From Actinomycetes bacterium (GTDB lineage Bacteria; Actinomycetota; Acidimicrobiia; Acidimicrobiales; Bog-793), in contig JAJZBI010000015.1 of assembly GCA_021798985.1 (NCBI GenBank), forward strand, positions 1 through 64,000: a DNA stretch of 64,000 bases, given 5' to 3'. Positions 25,421 to 34,227 of this stretch are shown in pieces. How positions within the stretch are numbered: position 1 is the stretch's first letter; every line of letters begins with the position of its first letter. Made by a program: the position numbers and the translations under genes. Under the pieces are notes generated by a model that saw only the letters and a list, made by a program, of their open reading frames with translations, ran no database searches and was not told where the DNA came from.

Positions 25421-26857
25421 GTGAGCTCGTCCGCCCACTCCACGATGCCCGACCGCCTGCGCGCGGTCGTCGAAGAGGCCGGGGCGCTTGCCGAGCGCTT
25501 CGCCCAGGCAGGTCATCGCGTCTACCTCGTCGGCGGCAGCGTTCGTGACGCCCTCGTCGGACGCCCGGGGGGGTCGCCAGACAGCGGGCTCGCACCCGAC
25601 GCCGACCTGGACTTCACGACCCCGGCGCGCCCTGAGGAGATCGAGCGCATCGTGCGCGGTTGGGCCGACGCCGTGTGGACCCACGGCAAGGAGTACGGGA
25701 CCATCGGCTGTCGTTACCAGGGGCGCCAGTACGAGATCACGACCTTTCGCGCCGAGGCGTACCGGCCAGAGTCGAGAAAGCCCGAGGTGGCCTACGGTCA
25801 CGAGCTCGAGGTCGACCTGTCGCGGCGCGACTTCACCGTCAATGCCATGGCGCTCTCGCTGCCCGACCCGGAACTGATCGACCCCTTCGGAGGACTCGCC
25901 GATCTTGCCGCCCAGCGCCTGAGGACCCCGCTCGATCCGGCGACCTCGTTCACCGACGACCCGCTGCGCATGCTTCGTGCCGCGCGCTTCCTTGCCGGCT
26001 ACCGGCTCGAGCCGGCGCCCGAGCTTCTAGACGCCGCCCGGGAGCTTGCCGAGCGCCTGAGCATCGTCTCGGCCGAGCGGGTCCGTGACGAGCTCGACAA
26101 GCTCATCGTCCTGCCGGACCCTTCCGCCGGGCTCTGGTTTCTCGTCGAGACAGGGCTCGCCGACCAGTTCCTTCCCGAGCTGCCGGCGCTGCGACTCGAG
26201 CAGGACCCCATCCAGCGGCACAAGGACGTGCTCGCCCACACGATCGCCGTGGTCGCCAAGACCCGCCCGGACAAGATCCTGCGCCTCGCCGCGCTACTCC
26301 ACGACATCGGCAAGCCAAGGACGCGCGCCTATGGCCCCGACGGTGTCTCCTTCCACCACCACGACGTCGTGGGGGCTCGGATGACGAGGGCGCGACTCGA
26401 GGCGCTGCGCTATTCGAGCGCCGACATCGAGCAGGTGAGCCGGCTCGTCGAGCTGCACCTGCGCTTCCACACCTACCGACTGGGCTGGACCGACTCGGCG
26501 TTGCGTCGCTATGCCCGCGACGCCGGCCCGCTCCTCGAGCGGCTCAACCTGCTGACCCGTGCCGACTGCACGACGCGCAACCAGAACCGCGCCCGCACCC
26601 TCGAGCGTCGCATGGACGAGCTTGAGGCGCGACTCGCGGAGCTACGCGAGCGCGAAGAGCTCGAGGCGATCCGCCCCGAGCTCGACGGCAACGAGGTGAT
26701 GGCCGAGCTCGGGCTCGCTCCCGGCCGCGACGTGGGACGGGCGCTCGCCTTCTTGCTCGAGCTCCGCCTCGAAGAGGGGGTCCTTGGACCCGACGAGGCC
26801 CGCCGCCGGCTCCATCGGTGGTGGGAGCGCGCCTACACGCCAGACGCGCCAGCCTGA
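25421..26857 (+). CDS. pcnA: CCA tRNA nucleotidyltransferase / polyA polymerase family with HD domain
   Basis: 478 residues from GTG 25421. The head domain has YLVGGSVRDAL and DLDFTT (metal-binding Asp pair), then SRRDFTVNAMAL and DDPLRMLRAARF. A C-terminal HD domain (LLHDIGKP, HHHDVVG) supplies phosphatase or phosphodiesterase activity. The mycobacterial homologue Rv3907c holds the same place. The enzyme adds or repairs the CCA end of tRNAs. I chose GTG 25421 because TACCCT sits six bases before it, a leaderless pattern; ATG 25445 is the alternative. Confidence 0.94.
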   Translation: MSSSAHSTMPDRLRAVVEEAGALAERFAQAGHRVYLVGGSVRDALVGRPGGSPDSGLAPDADLDFTTPARPEEIERIVRGWADAVWTHGKEYGTIGCRYQGRQYEITTFRAEAYRPESRKPEVAYGHELEVDLSRRDFTVNAMALSLPDPELIDPFGGLADLAAQRLRTPLDPATSFTDDPLRMLRAARFLAGYRLEPAPELLDAARELAERLSIVSAERVRDELDKLIVLPDPSAGLWFLVETGLADQFLPELPALRLEQDPIQRHKDVLAHTIAVVAKTRPDKILRLAALLHDIGKPRTRAYGPDGVSFHHHDVVGARMTRARLEALRYSSADIEQVSRLVELHLRFHTYRLGWTDSALRRYARDAGPLLERLNLLTRADCTTRNQNRARTLERRMDELEARLAELREREELEAIRPELDGNEVMAELGLAPGRDVGRALAFLLELRLEEGVLGPDEARRRLHRWWERAYTPDAPA

Positions 26858-26871
26858 GCCCTCGTGGGGCC

Positions 26872-27960
26872 TCAGTCGTGGTCGGGCAACGCGGCGAACT
26901 CTTCAACCATGCGCTGGGCGTCCTGGTCGCGGTGCTGCACCGGCGGCGACTTCATGAAGTAGGCGCACGGCCCCTCGAGTGGCCCGCCGATGCCGCGGTC
27001 GAGCCCGATCTTGGCGCACCGAAGCGCGTCGATGATCACGCCCGCGGAGTTGGGCGAGTCCCAGACTTCGAGCTTGAGCTCGACGTTGAGCGGCACGTCG
27101 CCGAAATTGCGACCCTCGAGACGGATGTAGGCCCACTTGCGGTCCTCGAGCCACGCCACGTGGTCCGACGGCCCGATGTGCACGGAGTCCTCAGCGATCG
27201 CGGTGTCCAGCTGGCTCGTGACGGCCCGGGTCTTGGAGATCTTCTTGGATTCAAGGCGCGTGCGCTCGAGCATGTTCTTGAAGTCCATGTTCCCGCCCAC
27301 GTTCAGCTGGTAGGTGCGGTCGAGCACCGTGCCGCGGTCCTCGAACAAGCGCGCCAGCATCCGGTGCAGAATCGTCGCGCCGACTTGGCTCTTGATGTCG
27401 TCTCCGACGATTGGGACCCCCGCGGCGCGGAAACGTTCGGCCCACTCCGGGTCGCTCGCGATGAAGACCGGGATCGCATTGACGAAGGCGACCTTGGCGT
27501 CGAGCGCGCAGGAGGCGTAGTAGCGCTGCGCCTCCTCTGAGCCAACGGGCAGGTAGGAGACGAGCACGTCGGCGCCGCTCTCCCGCAGCACCGCGGCAAC
27601 GTCGACCGGCGCGGCGGGTGACTCGACGATCGCCTCGCGGTAGTACTGGCCAAGGCCGTCGAGCGTCGGGCCGCGCTGCACGTTGACCCCGAGATCGGGG
27701 ACCTCGGCGAATCGGATCGTGTTGTTCCGGCCGGCGAGCAGCGCCTTGGCGAGGTCGAGGCCGACCTTGTCGGCATCGACGTCGAAGGCGGCGACGAACT
27801 CGACGTCACCGACGTGGTAGCCACCGAGCACGACGTGCATCAGGCCCGGCACGCGCTCGGCCGGGTCGGCACCTCGGTAGTACTCGACTCCCTGGACGAG
27901 GGCACTGGCGCAGTTGCCAACGCCGGCAATTGCGACCTTGATGGGTGTGCGAGCGGTCAT
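26872..27960 (-). CDS. ino1: myo-inositol-1-phosphate synthase
   Basis: 362 residues of the short, actinobacterial/archaeal inositol-3-phosphate synthase type. It turns glucose 6-phosphate into inositol 1-phosphate with NAD, the first step towards phosphatidylinositol, mannosides and mycothiol. The NAD-binding start is [21 protein letters not shown]; the catalytic core contains [15 protein letters not shown] and [10 protein letters not shown]. Its start overlaps the padR stop by four bases, so the regulator is in the same transcript, as with Rv0046c/Rv0047c. Confidence 0.96.
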   Translation of the reverse strand: MTARTPIKVAIAGVGNCASALVQGVEYYRGADPAERVPGLMHVVLGGYHVGDVEFVAAFDVDADKVGLDLAKALLAGRNNTIRFAEVPDLGVNVQRGPTLDGLGQYYREAIVESPAAPVDVAAVLRESGADVLVSYLPVGSEEAQRYYASCALDAKVAFVNAIPVFIASDPEWAERFRAAGVPIVGDDIKSQVGATILHRMLARLFEDRGTVLDRTYQLNVGGNMDFKNMLERTRLESKKISKTRAVTSQLDTAIAEDSVHIGPSDHVAWLEDRKWAYIRLEGRNFGDVPLNVELKLEVWDSPNSAGVIIDALRCAKIGLDRGIGGPLEGPCAYFMKSPPVQHRDQDAQRMVEEFAALPDHD

Positions 27961-28646
27961 GGCGTGCTCTTCCTTCCCGTGGGACTCACAGCTGCAGAGG
28001 ATCGGTGGTGCGGCGCATTGCGCTCGGCCTCCCCGGCCGAGCGCTGCTCAATGGCGAGCAGGTTGTCGATCCAGGAGAGCTCGAGCGCGAGCGCATCCCG
28101 GGCGTGCTCGGCGAGCGAGCGCTCATAGCGGTCGAGCTCGCGCCGTGGCGCCGCGAGGGAATCGCTGGCGCGCCGAAGGCGGTCGCTGACCTCTAGCTTC
28201 CGGTGCTCGAGTAGGCGCAGCCGCGCCGGCGCGCTGAGATGACGGGCGAAAGCCAGCTTGAGCGAGAAGGCGCGGCCGTCCTCGCCGCCCCGGTCGGTCG
28301 CCTCGAGCAGCTGCTCGAAGAGCTCCTCCCCGCGCCGGGTGATCTCGTAGACCTTGCGGGCCCGGGTGCTTCGCCCGCCGAGCTTGGCGGTTGCCCGGCG
28401 GGCGACCAGGGCGGCGCGCTCGCCGCTGATCGAGCCGGTCAGGGGCAAGGCAGCCGGCGCGGCCACAGGGGAGTCGGCCACCACCGCCTGCACCGCGCCG
28501 GCCGCCTCGAGGCGCGCGAGCGCCGGATACAGCGACCCGAAGGAGAGGTTGGCGAGCGCTCCGGCGTCCTCGCGTAGCCGCTTGCGCAGGTCGTAGCCGT
28601 GCATCGGCCGCTCCTTGAGCAGGCCCAGCAACGCGAGTTCGAGCAC
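27957..28646 (-). CDS. PadR family transcriptional regulator
   Basis: 229 residues. The winged-helix domain (about 1-110) begins [23 protein letters not shown], typical of PadR, and includes [18 protein letters not shown]. The C-terminal domain (about 140-200) is helical and charged, for dimerisation. It lies upstream of and overlaps ino1, so it most likely controls inositol synthesis and itself. The GTG start is six bases after a TACCAT -10 box with no ribosome binding site, which indicates a leaderless mRNA. A candidate operator is at 28664-28690. Confidence 0.93.
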   Translation of the reverse strand: MLELALLGLLKERPMHGYDLRKRLREDAGALANLSFGSLYPALARLEAAGAVQAVVADSPVAAPAALPLTGSISGERAALVARRATAKLGGRSTRARKVYEITRRGEELFEQLLEATDRGGEDGRAFSLKLAFARHLSAPARLRLLEHRKLEVSDRLRRASDSLAAPRRELDRYERSLAEHARDALALELSWIDNLLAIEQRSAGEAERNAPHHRSSAAVSPTGRKSTP

Positions 28647-28663
28647 ACCTGAATGGTATCACC

Positions 28664-28690
28664 GATGTATCGAGACGATATGTCGAGACG
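28664..28690. promoter_or_regulatory. candidate PadR operator
   Basis: GATGTATCG-AGA-CGATATGTC (28664-28684) is an imperfect palindrome (7 of 9 positions), and TATCGAGACG/TGTCGAGACG at 28668 and 28681 form a 13-base-spaced direct repeat. It lies upstream of the padR -10 box and between the divergent padR and DUF5318 genes. Confidence 0.5.
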
Positions 28691-28763
28691 TCAGTTCTTT
28701 CCCCGGAATTGGTGACGTCTGGCGTGCGGCGCTCTCCCGGGGCGGCAGGTAGCCTGCGAAGCG

Positions 28764-29180
28764 ATGGCGAGCGGTCCGTTGTTCTCCCCCGGGCGGCCGG
28801 CGACGACCGGCCTCGGCCAGGTCGAGTACCGGCTGGCTCGCGACGCGCTCATCCGCGAGCACCGCCGCGGTCGTCTGTCGCGCCTCGATATCTGCGACGC
28901 CCAGCCCGAGCTCTTGCGGGTGGCGCGCAACCTGGGTCGGCCGACCGACGAGGACTGCCCGATCTGTGAGGAGGAGAAGCTCCAGCACGTCTTCTTCGCC
29001 TTCGGCCCGCGGCTGCCGGCCAGTGGCCGGGCGCTTGCCGGCGAGAGCGAGCTGCGTGCGCTCGCCCGAGGGCGCCAGGACGTCACCTTCTACATCGTCG
29101 AGGTCTGCACCGCCTGCTCGTGGAACCACTTGGTGCGGATGTTCAACGGCTCGGTTGCCGCCAAGCGTTCCCGCAGCTGA
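28764..29180 (+). CDS. DUF5318 family zinc-ribbon-like protein
   Basis: 138 residues. Two cysteine pairs, CPIC (about 68-71) and CTAC (about 116-119), suggest a zinc ribbon; the surrounding EEEKLQHVFFAFGPRLP and VEVCTACSWNHLVRMF segments match the actinobacterial DUF5318 family (Rv0049 position). Function unknown. The ATG lies eight bases after TAGCCT with no ribosome binding site, so it may be leaderless. It precedes the rpsF operon by 170 bases. Confidence 0.85.
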   Translation: MASGPLFSPGRPATTGLGQVEYRLARDALIREHRRGRLSRLDICDAQPELLRVARNLGRPTDEDCPICEEEKLQHVFFAFGPRLPASGRALAGESELRALARGRQDVTFYIVEVCTACSWNHLVRMFNGSVAAKRSRS

Positions 29181-29352
29181 AGCCGCCATTGCCAGGCGCG
29201 CTGTGACACCCCCCGAGCAGGATCTGTGCCCGAGGAAGGACGACGAAGACCAGATCGCCGGCGCCGGCTAAACTACGACGGTCCATTTTCCCCCTGCCCC
29301 AAATGCTGGGGCCCCGAGCGTTTCGCGCCGGGTCCAGAGGAGGTGAGCCGCA
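29181..29352 (+). promoter_or_regulatory. promoter and leader of the rpsF operon
   Basis: TAAACT at 29269-29274 is a good -10 box, giving a leader of about 70 bases. In the leader GCCCC/GGGGC (29296-29312) forms a hairpin with a 7-base loop, followed by a CCG-containing GC-rich segment. S6:S18-binding leaders occur before rpsF in many bacteria; this may be one, but I cannot verify the motif. AGGAGGTGA precedes the TTG start. Confidence 0.45.
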
Positions 29353-29700
29353 TTGCGGCCCTATGAAATCGTCGTGATTTTCGACGCCAGCCTCGAGGAG
29401 AGCGATATCCGAGGCTTCACCGACCGGGTGGTCGAGCACGTGCGCGCCAAGGGCGGCACGCCTGGCCGTATCGACCGGTGGGGTCGTCGCACCTTCGCCT
29501 ACGAGCTGAAGCACCGCACCGAGGGCTACTACGTCTTCATCGAGGCGGTCGCCGAGCCCGCGACCATGGCGGAGGTCGACCGGATGCTCACCCTGTCAGA
29601 CGAGGTGCTGCGCCACCGGGTCATTCGCCAGCCCGAGCGTGCCGCAGGTCGCAAGACCCCGCGGCCCGCCGAGCCGGAGACCGCCCCGGCCGCGCCGTAG
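29353..29700 (+). CDS. rpsF: 30S ribosomal protein S6
   Basis: 115 residues, starting with TTG. RPYEIVVIFDASLEE at the N-terminus and WGRRTFAYELKHRTEGYYVFIEAVAEP in the middle are typical of S6, which pairs with S18 on the small subunit platform. The start is fixed by AGGAGGTGA just upstream. The last 25 residues are a Pro/Ala/Glu-rich tail. First gene of the rpsF-ssb-rpsR-rplI operon. Confidence 0.97.
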   Translation: MRPYEIVVIFDASLEESDIRGFTDRVVEHVRAKGGTPGRIDRWGRRTFAYELKHRTEGYYVFIEAVAEPATMAEVDRMLTLSDEVLRHRVIRQPERAAGRKTPRPAEPETAPAAP

Positions 29701-29718
29701 AGCGAACGGAGACCGGAC

Positions 29719-30183
29719 ATGTCCAATGGCAACACCGTGGTGATCGTGGGCAACGTCACCCGTGACCCCGAGCTGCGCTTCACCCCGAACGGTCAGGCGA
29801 CCGCCAGCTTTGGCCTGGCCGTCAACCGCCGCTGGCAGAACCGCCAGACCCAGGAGTGGGAGGAGTCCACGTCGTTTTTCGACGTGGTCTGCTGGCGTGA
29901 GATGGCCGAGAACGTGAGCGAGAGCCTGAGCCGCGGCGCCCGGGTGATCGTGAGCGGCCGGCTCGAGCAGCGCAGCTGGGAGACCCCCGAGGGCGAGCGC
30001 CGCTCGCGCGTGGAGATCATCGCCGACGAGCTCGGGCCGAGCCTTCGGTGGGCCACCGCACAGGTGGTGAAGAACGAGCGCCGCGGACCAGCGGGTGATG
30101 GCGGTGCGGCGGGCGGGAGCCCGGCGCCGCGTAGCGCCCCACCCGCAGCGGCGACCTACGGTGACGACGAGGAGCCCTTCTAA
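29719..30183 (+). CDS. ssb: single-stranded DNA-binding protein
   Basis: 154 residues. The OB fold (about 1-108) shows [23 protein letters not shown] and [18 protein letters not shown] flexible Gly/Pro/Ala linker leads to the acidic tip DDEEPF, which docks replication and repair partners. Its stop codon shares a base with the rpsR ATG (TAATG), so translation is coupled. Confidence 0.97.
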   Translation: MSNGNTVVIVGNVTRDPELRFTPNGQATASFGLAVNRRWQNRQTQEWEESTSFFDVVCWREMAENVSESLSRGARVIVSGRLEQRSWETPEGERRSRVEIIADELGPSLRWATAQVVKNERRGPAGDGGAAGGSPAPRSAPPAAATYGDDEEPF

Positions 30184-30611
30184 TGGCACGAAGCAACGAC
30201 CGCGACCGCTCGAGCCGGCGCGCCCCCAAAGAAGCGGCGCGCCGGACCAAGAAGAAGGTCTGCATCTTCTGCAAGGATCACATCGACTACGTCGACTTCA
30301 AGGACATCGGGCTGCTGCGCAAGTTCATGTCTGACCGCGGCAAGATCCGGGCCCGTCGCGTCTCGGGCAACTGCGCCCAGCACCAGCGGGCGGTGGCGGT
30401 CGCCATCAAGACCGCCCGTGAGCTTGCTCTGCTGCCCTACACCCAGCGCACGACGACCGAGCGTCCCGGCGGGCGTGGCGGGCGTGGCGGGCGTGGCGGT
30501 GCTCCGTCGGCGCCGCGTGCCGAGGCGCCTGAGGCTGCCGAGGGCGCTGCGGGCGAGGAGCTCGCTGGCGTCGCCGCCGCTGCGGCGGAAGAAGGCGAGG
30601 ACGCAGAATGA
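30183..30611 (+). CDS. rpsR: 30S ribosomal protein S18 with long C-terminal tail
   Basis: 142 residues, while S18 is normally 70-90. The S18 core (about 20-85) keeps a zinc-type pattern CIFC...CAQH and the [20 protein letters not shown] segment. After the [12 protein letters not shown] end of the core comes a three-fold GRG repeat (nine-base DNA repeat) and an Ala/Glu-rich acidic tail of about 45 residues. The tail is unlike standard S18. It overlaps rplI by four bases. The C+ (zinc) form of S18 is often paired with a zinc-free paralogue induced in zinc starvation; none is seen here. Confidence 0.95.
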   Translation: MARSNDRDRSSRRAPKEAARRTKKKVCIFCKDHIDYVDFKDIGLLRKFMSDRGKIRARRVSGNCAQHQRAVAVAIKTARELALLPYTQRTTTERPGGRGGRGGRGGAPSAPRAEAPEAAEGAAGEELAGVAAAAAEEGEDAE

Positions 30612-31054
30612 AGCTGGTGCTGCGCCGGGACGTCTCCGGCATCGGGAAGCGCGGTGACATCGTCGAGGTCGCCGATGGGCATGCCCGCAACCACCTCGTC
30701 CCCTCGGGACTTGCGATCAGGGCGAGCAGTGGCGTCGCCCATCAGGCGGCGTCGATGCGCCGCTCGCGTGACGTCAAGGACGCCAAGGATCGGGAGGCCG
30801 CTGAGTCCGTCGCGCAGAAGCTCGTGCCGATCGTGATCACGATCCCGGCCCGCGCCGGGCGCGAGGGACGCCTGTTCGGCTCGGTCACCCAGGGCGACGT
30901 GGTCGACGCGGTCGAGCAGCAGTCGGGCATCGCCCTCGACCGGCACCGGTTCCTCGCCTTCGAGCCGATCAAGACGCTCGGCAACCACGAGGTGCGGGTG
31001 CGGCTTCACCCCGAAGTCGAGTTCTCGTTGACGATCGAGGTCGTGTCGGGCTGA
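30608..31054 (+). CDS. rplI: 50S ribosomal protein L9
   Basis: 148 residues. [36 protein letters not shown] is the conserved N-terminal domain (first 36 residues), joined by a long helix to a C-terminal domain ending [16 protein letters not shown]9 helps keep the reading frame. Last gene of the operon, followed by a strong stem-loop. Confidence 0.97.
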   Translation: MKLVLRRDVSGIGKRGDIVEVADGHARNHLVPSGLAIRASSGVAHQAASMRRSRDVKDAKDREAAESVAQKLVPIVITIPARAGREGRLFGSVTQGDVVDAVEQQSGIALDRHRFLAFEPIKTLGNHEVRVRLHPEVEFSLTIEVVSG

Positions 31055-31089
31055 GCCCGCGTCGGCCAGTTCTGTTTCCGACGCGACCC

Positions 31090-31117
31090 GTGCCGCACGG
31101 TCTTGGCCGTGCGGCAC
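31090..31117 (+). terminator. stem-loop terminator after rplI
   Basis: GTGCCGCACGG (31090-31100) and CCGTGCGGCAC (31107-31117) form a perfect 11-base stem with a 6-base loop, 36 bases past the rplI stop. No T-tract follows. Confidence 0.75.
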
Positions 31118-31347
31118 GATCGCGCCCGGCCCCCCGATTGGGCTGATACAGGGTCGCGTCATGCTGTTGCCATGACGAACCGAGGCGCATGTTGCGCCCC
31201 CGCCGGAGGGACCGGAAGAACGTTGCCCACAGGCTTGGGCTGCACCGCCGGTGGTCATCCACCTCCCCTCGGCACTTCTCCACAGCGAAATCCAAAGCTT
31301 TGGGGTCTTGCAAGCCCCATGGATGGGCGACAACGGTGAACCCCGCC

Positions 31348-32715
31348 ATGTTGCAGCCCATCGATGAAGCTCGGCGCAAGGTCCGCCAGGGTCCCGCCGC
31401 CACCCCCCGAATCCCCCCGCACAACCTCGAGGCCGAGGAGTCCTTGCTCGGCGCGATGCTCTTGTCGCGCGACGCCATCGCGGCGGCCCTCGAGCACTGC
31501 TCGGCCGGGGACTTCTACAAGCCGTCGCACGCGCACATCTTCGAGGCGATCACCGCCCTGTACGCCGCCGGTGAGCCGGCGGACACGGTGACCGTGGCCG
31601 ACGAGCTGCGGCGGGCGGGCGCGCTCGAGGAGGTCGGGGGCCCCGCCGGGCTCGTCGCGTTACAGGCGAACACGCCGGCGATCTCGAGCGCGGCGCGCTA
31701 CGCGGGAATCGTCGAAGAGCACGCGCTGCTCCGAAGATTGATCGGCGTCGCCGGCGAGATCTCTGAGCTCGGCTACAGCCTCCCCGACGACGTCGTGGGC
31801 ACGATCGACCGGGCGGAGTCCATGGTCTTCGAGGTGGCCCAGCGCCGGACCGCCGACTCGATCGCCCCGCTCGAGGAGCTGCTCAGCAAGAGCCTCGATC
31901 GCCTTGAGGAGCTCTACGACCGGGGCGAGGCGATCACCGGCGTGCCGACGGGCTTCCATGACCTCGACGAGCTGCTCGCCGGCTTGCAGCCCTCGAACCT
32001 CGTGGTCGTCGGTGCCCGCCCCTCGATGGGCAAGACGGCCTTCGCGCTCGGTATGGCCGCCGCGGCCGCCGTGTCCAACGTCCCCGTGCTGTTCTTCTCG
32101 CTCGAGATGAGCCACCTCGAGATTGCCCAGCGCGTCCTTTGCGCCGAGGCGCGAGTCGACGCCACGCGGATGCGCAACGGGCGGCTGCACGAGGACGACT
32201 GGAGCAAGATCAGCCACGCGATCGGCCGCCTCGGAAGCGCGCCATTGCACATCGACGACAACCCCAACGTGACCATCATGGACATCCGCGCCAAGGCGAG
32301 GCGGATGAAGAGCCGTGGTGGGCTCGGCCTCGTCGTGATCGACTATCTCCAGCTCATGACGGGTCGCACCTCGGCGGAGAACCGCCAGGTCGAGATCTCT
32401 GAGATCAGCCGCGGGCTGAAGCTCCTCGCCCGCGAGCTCGAGATCCCGGTGATCGCGCTCAGCCAGCTGTCGCGGACCCTTGAGAGCCGCGCCGACAAGC
32501 GGCCGATGCTCGCCGACCTGCGTGAGAGCGGCGCCATCGAGCAGGACGCCGACGTCGTGATGTTCCTCTACCGGGACGAGGTCTACAACGCCGAGTCGCC
32601 GGACCGCGGCACCGCCGAGGTGCTCGTCGCCAAGCACCGCAACGGCCCGACGGGCGTCGTGCAGCTGGCGTTCGTCGCGAACTACGCGCGCTTTGCCAAC
32701 ATGGCACGGGTGTGA
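31348..32715 (+). CDS. dnaB: replicative DNA helicase DnaB
   Basis: 455 residues, no intein (mycobacterial DnaB often has one). The N-terminal domain begins IPPHNLEAEESLLGAMLLS. The RecA-like motor has GARPSMGKTAFAL (Walker A), VVIDYLQLM (Walker B) and the SQLSRTLESRADKRPMLADLRESG loop. It unwinds DNA at the fork. ATG 31348 is chosen because the family sequence starts there; the open frame extends to 31189 without similarity. A separate promoter region follows the rplI terminator. Confidence 0.97.
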   Translation: MLQPIDEARRKVRQGPAATPRIPPHNLEAEESLLGAMLLSRDAIAAALEHCSAGDFYKPSHAHIFEAITALYAAGEPADTVTVADELRRAGALEEVGGPAGLVALQANTPAISSAARYAGIVEEHALLRRLIGVAGEISELGYSLPDDVVGTIDRAESMVFEVAQRRTADSIAPLEELLSKSLDRLEELYDRGEAITGVPTGFHDLDELLAGLQPSNLVVVGARPSMGKTAFALGMAAAAAVSNVPVLFFSLEMSHLEIAQRVLCAEARVDATRMRNGRLHEDDWSKISHAIGRLGSAPLHIDDNPNVTIMDIRAKARRMKSRGGLGLVVIDYLQLMTGRTSAENRQVEISEISRGLKLLARELEIPVIALSQLSRTLESRADKRPMLADLRESGAIEQDADVVMFLYRDEVYNAESPDRGTAEVLVAKHRNGPTGVVQLAFVANYARFANMARV

Positions 32716-33103
32716 GAGCGAGTGCGAGCCGTGAGCCTGGGTGCGGGCGGCGGGTGAGCGCGCCGTCCGCACGATCGAGTTCGCCGGAGGTATCGGCCGC
32801 GCCGAGCTCGGTGTCGAGGCCGCGGTGGTCAGGGTCGCCGTCGCCTTCGAGGAGCGGTGTGCGGCCCCCGTCGACTTCTGGCTCGACACCGCCAATCGGC
32901 GCGCCCGGCGCAACGAGCGGCTGCGCGGCGCCCGTTCTCCGCCGGGGTGCGCGCCCGGCAAAGGGGTGCCGGCGCCAAGCGCGGGCGCTCGACGACCGCG
33001 TGCTCGACGGTCTTGGCGCGACGCCCTGGCCGCGGCCGCCAGGCGCTTGTGGCCCCGCTGTGGTAGAGGCTGCAGGTCGGTGGCGGCGGGTAGAGACGAC
33101 GTG
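32716..33103. other. gap between dnaB and the aspartyl-protease-like gene
   Basis: About 390 bases without a convincing gene. One plus-strand frame is continuous with the next gene but lacks similarity and has no clear start. I see no repeat or RNA structure worth naming. Confidence 0.4.
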
Positions 33104-34105
33104 GTGACGCGACGCCTCTCCTTGCGACGAAGTGCCGCAGGCGCTCTGTGTCTCGCGAGCGTGGCGTACGCGGGCGCCGCGGGGCTCGCCACCACGCCGG
33201 CGGCGGCTACTGCGGCAGTCCGCCCGCGCGCAGCGGTCTCCTGCGCGGTGGCGCGCGCGCTGCCGGAGCCGATCCCCGTAGCGGTGCACCGTGTGGGGCG
33301 CGGGACCGTGTTCGTGGCCGGTGTGTGCATTGACGGGCGCGGCCCGTTCCCCTTCATCGTCGACTCCGGGTCGGTGCAGAGCGTCGTCGCCACCGCGCTC
33401 GCACGGCGCCTGCGGCTCGCGAGCGCCGGTCCCGCCTTACAGGCCGAGGGGATCTCGTGTCGCGAGACGGTGCACCCCGCCCGGATTGGGCCCTGGTCAC
33501 TCGGGCCGATCGCCCTCGCCCCTCAAGAGGTGCTGACGGCGGTCCTGCCCCGCCTCTTCGGCATCCGCATCGACGGGCTCCTCGGCTCGGACGTCCTCAG
33601 CCGCTTTGGCGCCGTGCGCCTCGACGCCACCCGCCACGCGCTCTTCGTCGCCGGACCCGAGCGCAGCTTCGCTGTTGCGGCGCGCGTCCGGCTGCCCTCC
33701 GCGCTTGCCCGCGGGAGCGTGACGCGGGTCCCGCTCGCCGTGGTGCGCCGGGGTGGACGGGTGATCGCTCTCACCGACGTGGTCTTCGGCAGCGACGACA
33801 GCCAGTTCGTCGTCGACACGGGGGCGGTCGTCTCAGTGGTGTCGGCGGCCACCGCCGCCGCGGCAAGACTGTCCGCCGCTCCCGGACACCTCGAGCTCGC
33901 CGCGGTCGGCTGCACCGCCCGCCTCGGTGAGGTGCACAGCGGGCGCTGGCGCCTCTCAGGCACGACGCTGCGGCCGGAGCGGCTCGGGCGACTGCGGCCC
34001 GGAGGGATCGGCGTCGCCGGTCTCCTCGGCTCGGACGTGCTGCTTGCCCACGGTGCGGCGGTGCTCGACTACGCCGGGCATGCCCTCATGCTGGCGCGGG
34101 GCTGA
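33104..34105 (+). CDS. exported retropepsin-like (twin aspartyl) protein
   Basis: 333 residues from GTG 33104 (GTG 33101 is equally possible). A Tat-like or Sec signal (RRLSLRRSAAGALCLASVAYAGAAGLA) precedes two similar halves. Each half has an aspartyl-protease motif, VDSGS (Asp87) and VDTGA (Asp238), each followed by GLLGSDVL (about 158-165 and 309-316). This is the pattern of single-chain, internally duplicated retropepsin-like proteases (clan AA). Substrate unknown. No obvious operon partner. Confidence 0.8.
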   Translation: MTRRLSLRRSAAGALCLASVAYAGAAGLATTPAAATAAVRPRAAVSCAVARALPEPIPVAVHRVGRGTVFVAGVCIDGRGPFPFIVDSGSVQSVVATALARRLRLASAGPALQAEGISCRETVHPARIGPWSLGPIALAPQEVLTAVLPRLFGIRIDGLLGSDVLSRFGAVRLDATRHALFVAGPERSFAVAARVRLPSALARGSVTRVPLAVVRRGGRVIALTDVVFGSDDSQFVVDTGAVVSVVSAATAAAARLSAAPGHLELAAVGCTARLGEVHSGRWRLSGTTLRPERLGRLRPGGIGVAGLLGSDVLLAHGAAVLDYAGHALMLARG

Positions 34106-34227
34106 TAGTGGCGTACACACCCGCAGAAGACCGGTTGGGGCGGCGCGGCACATTCGAGGCGCGCATTTTGGACGCCACGGTTCTCCGTGTTGGGCCGCTG
34201 AGGTAGCCGGAGCCGCTCGCCCTCGGC

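Noticed and set aside
30470-30500. Three 9-bp repeats, considered as CRISPR-like or microsatellite
   Set aside because: They encode the GRG repeat of the S18 tail; there are no spacers.
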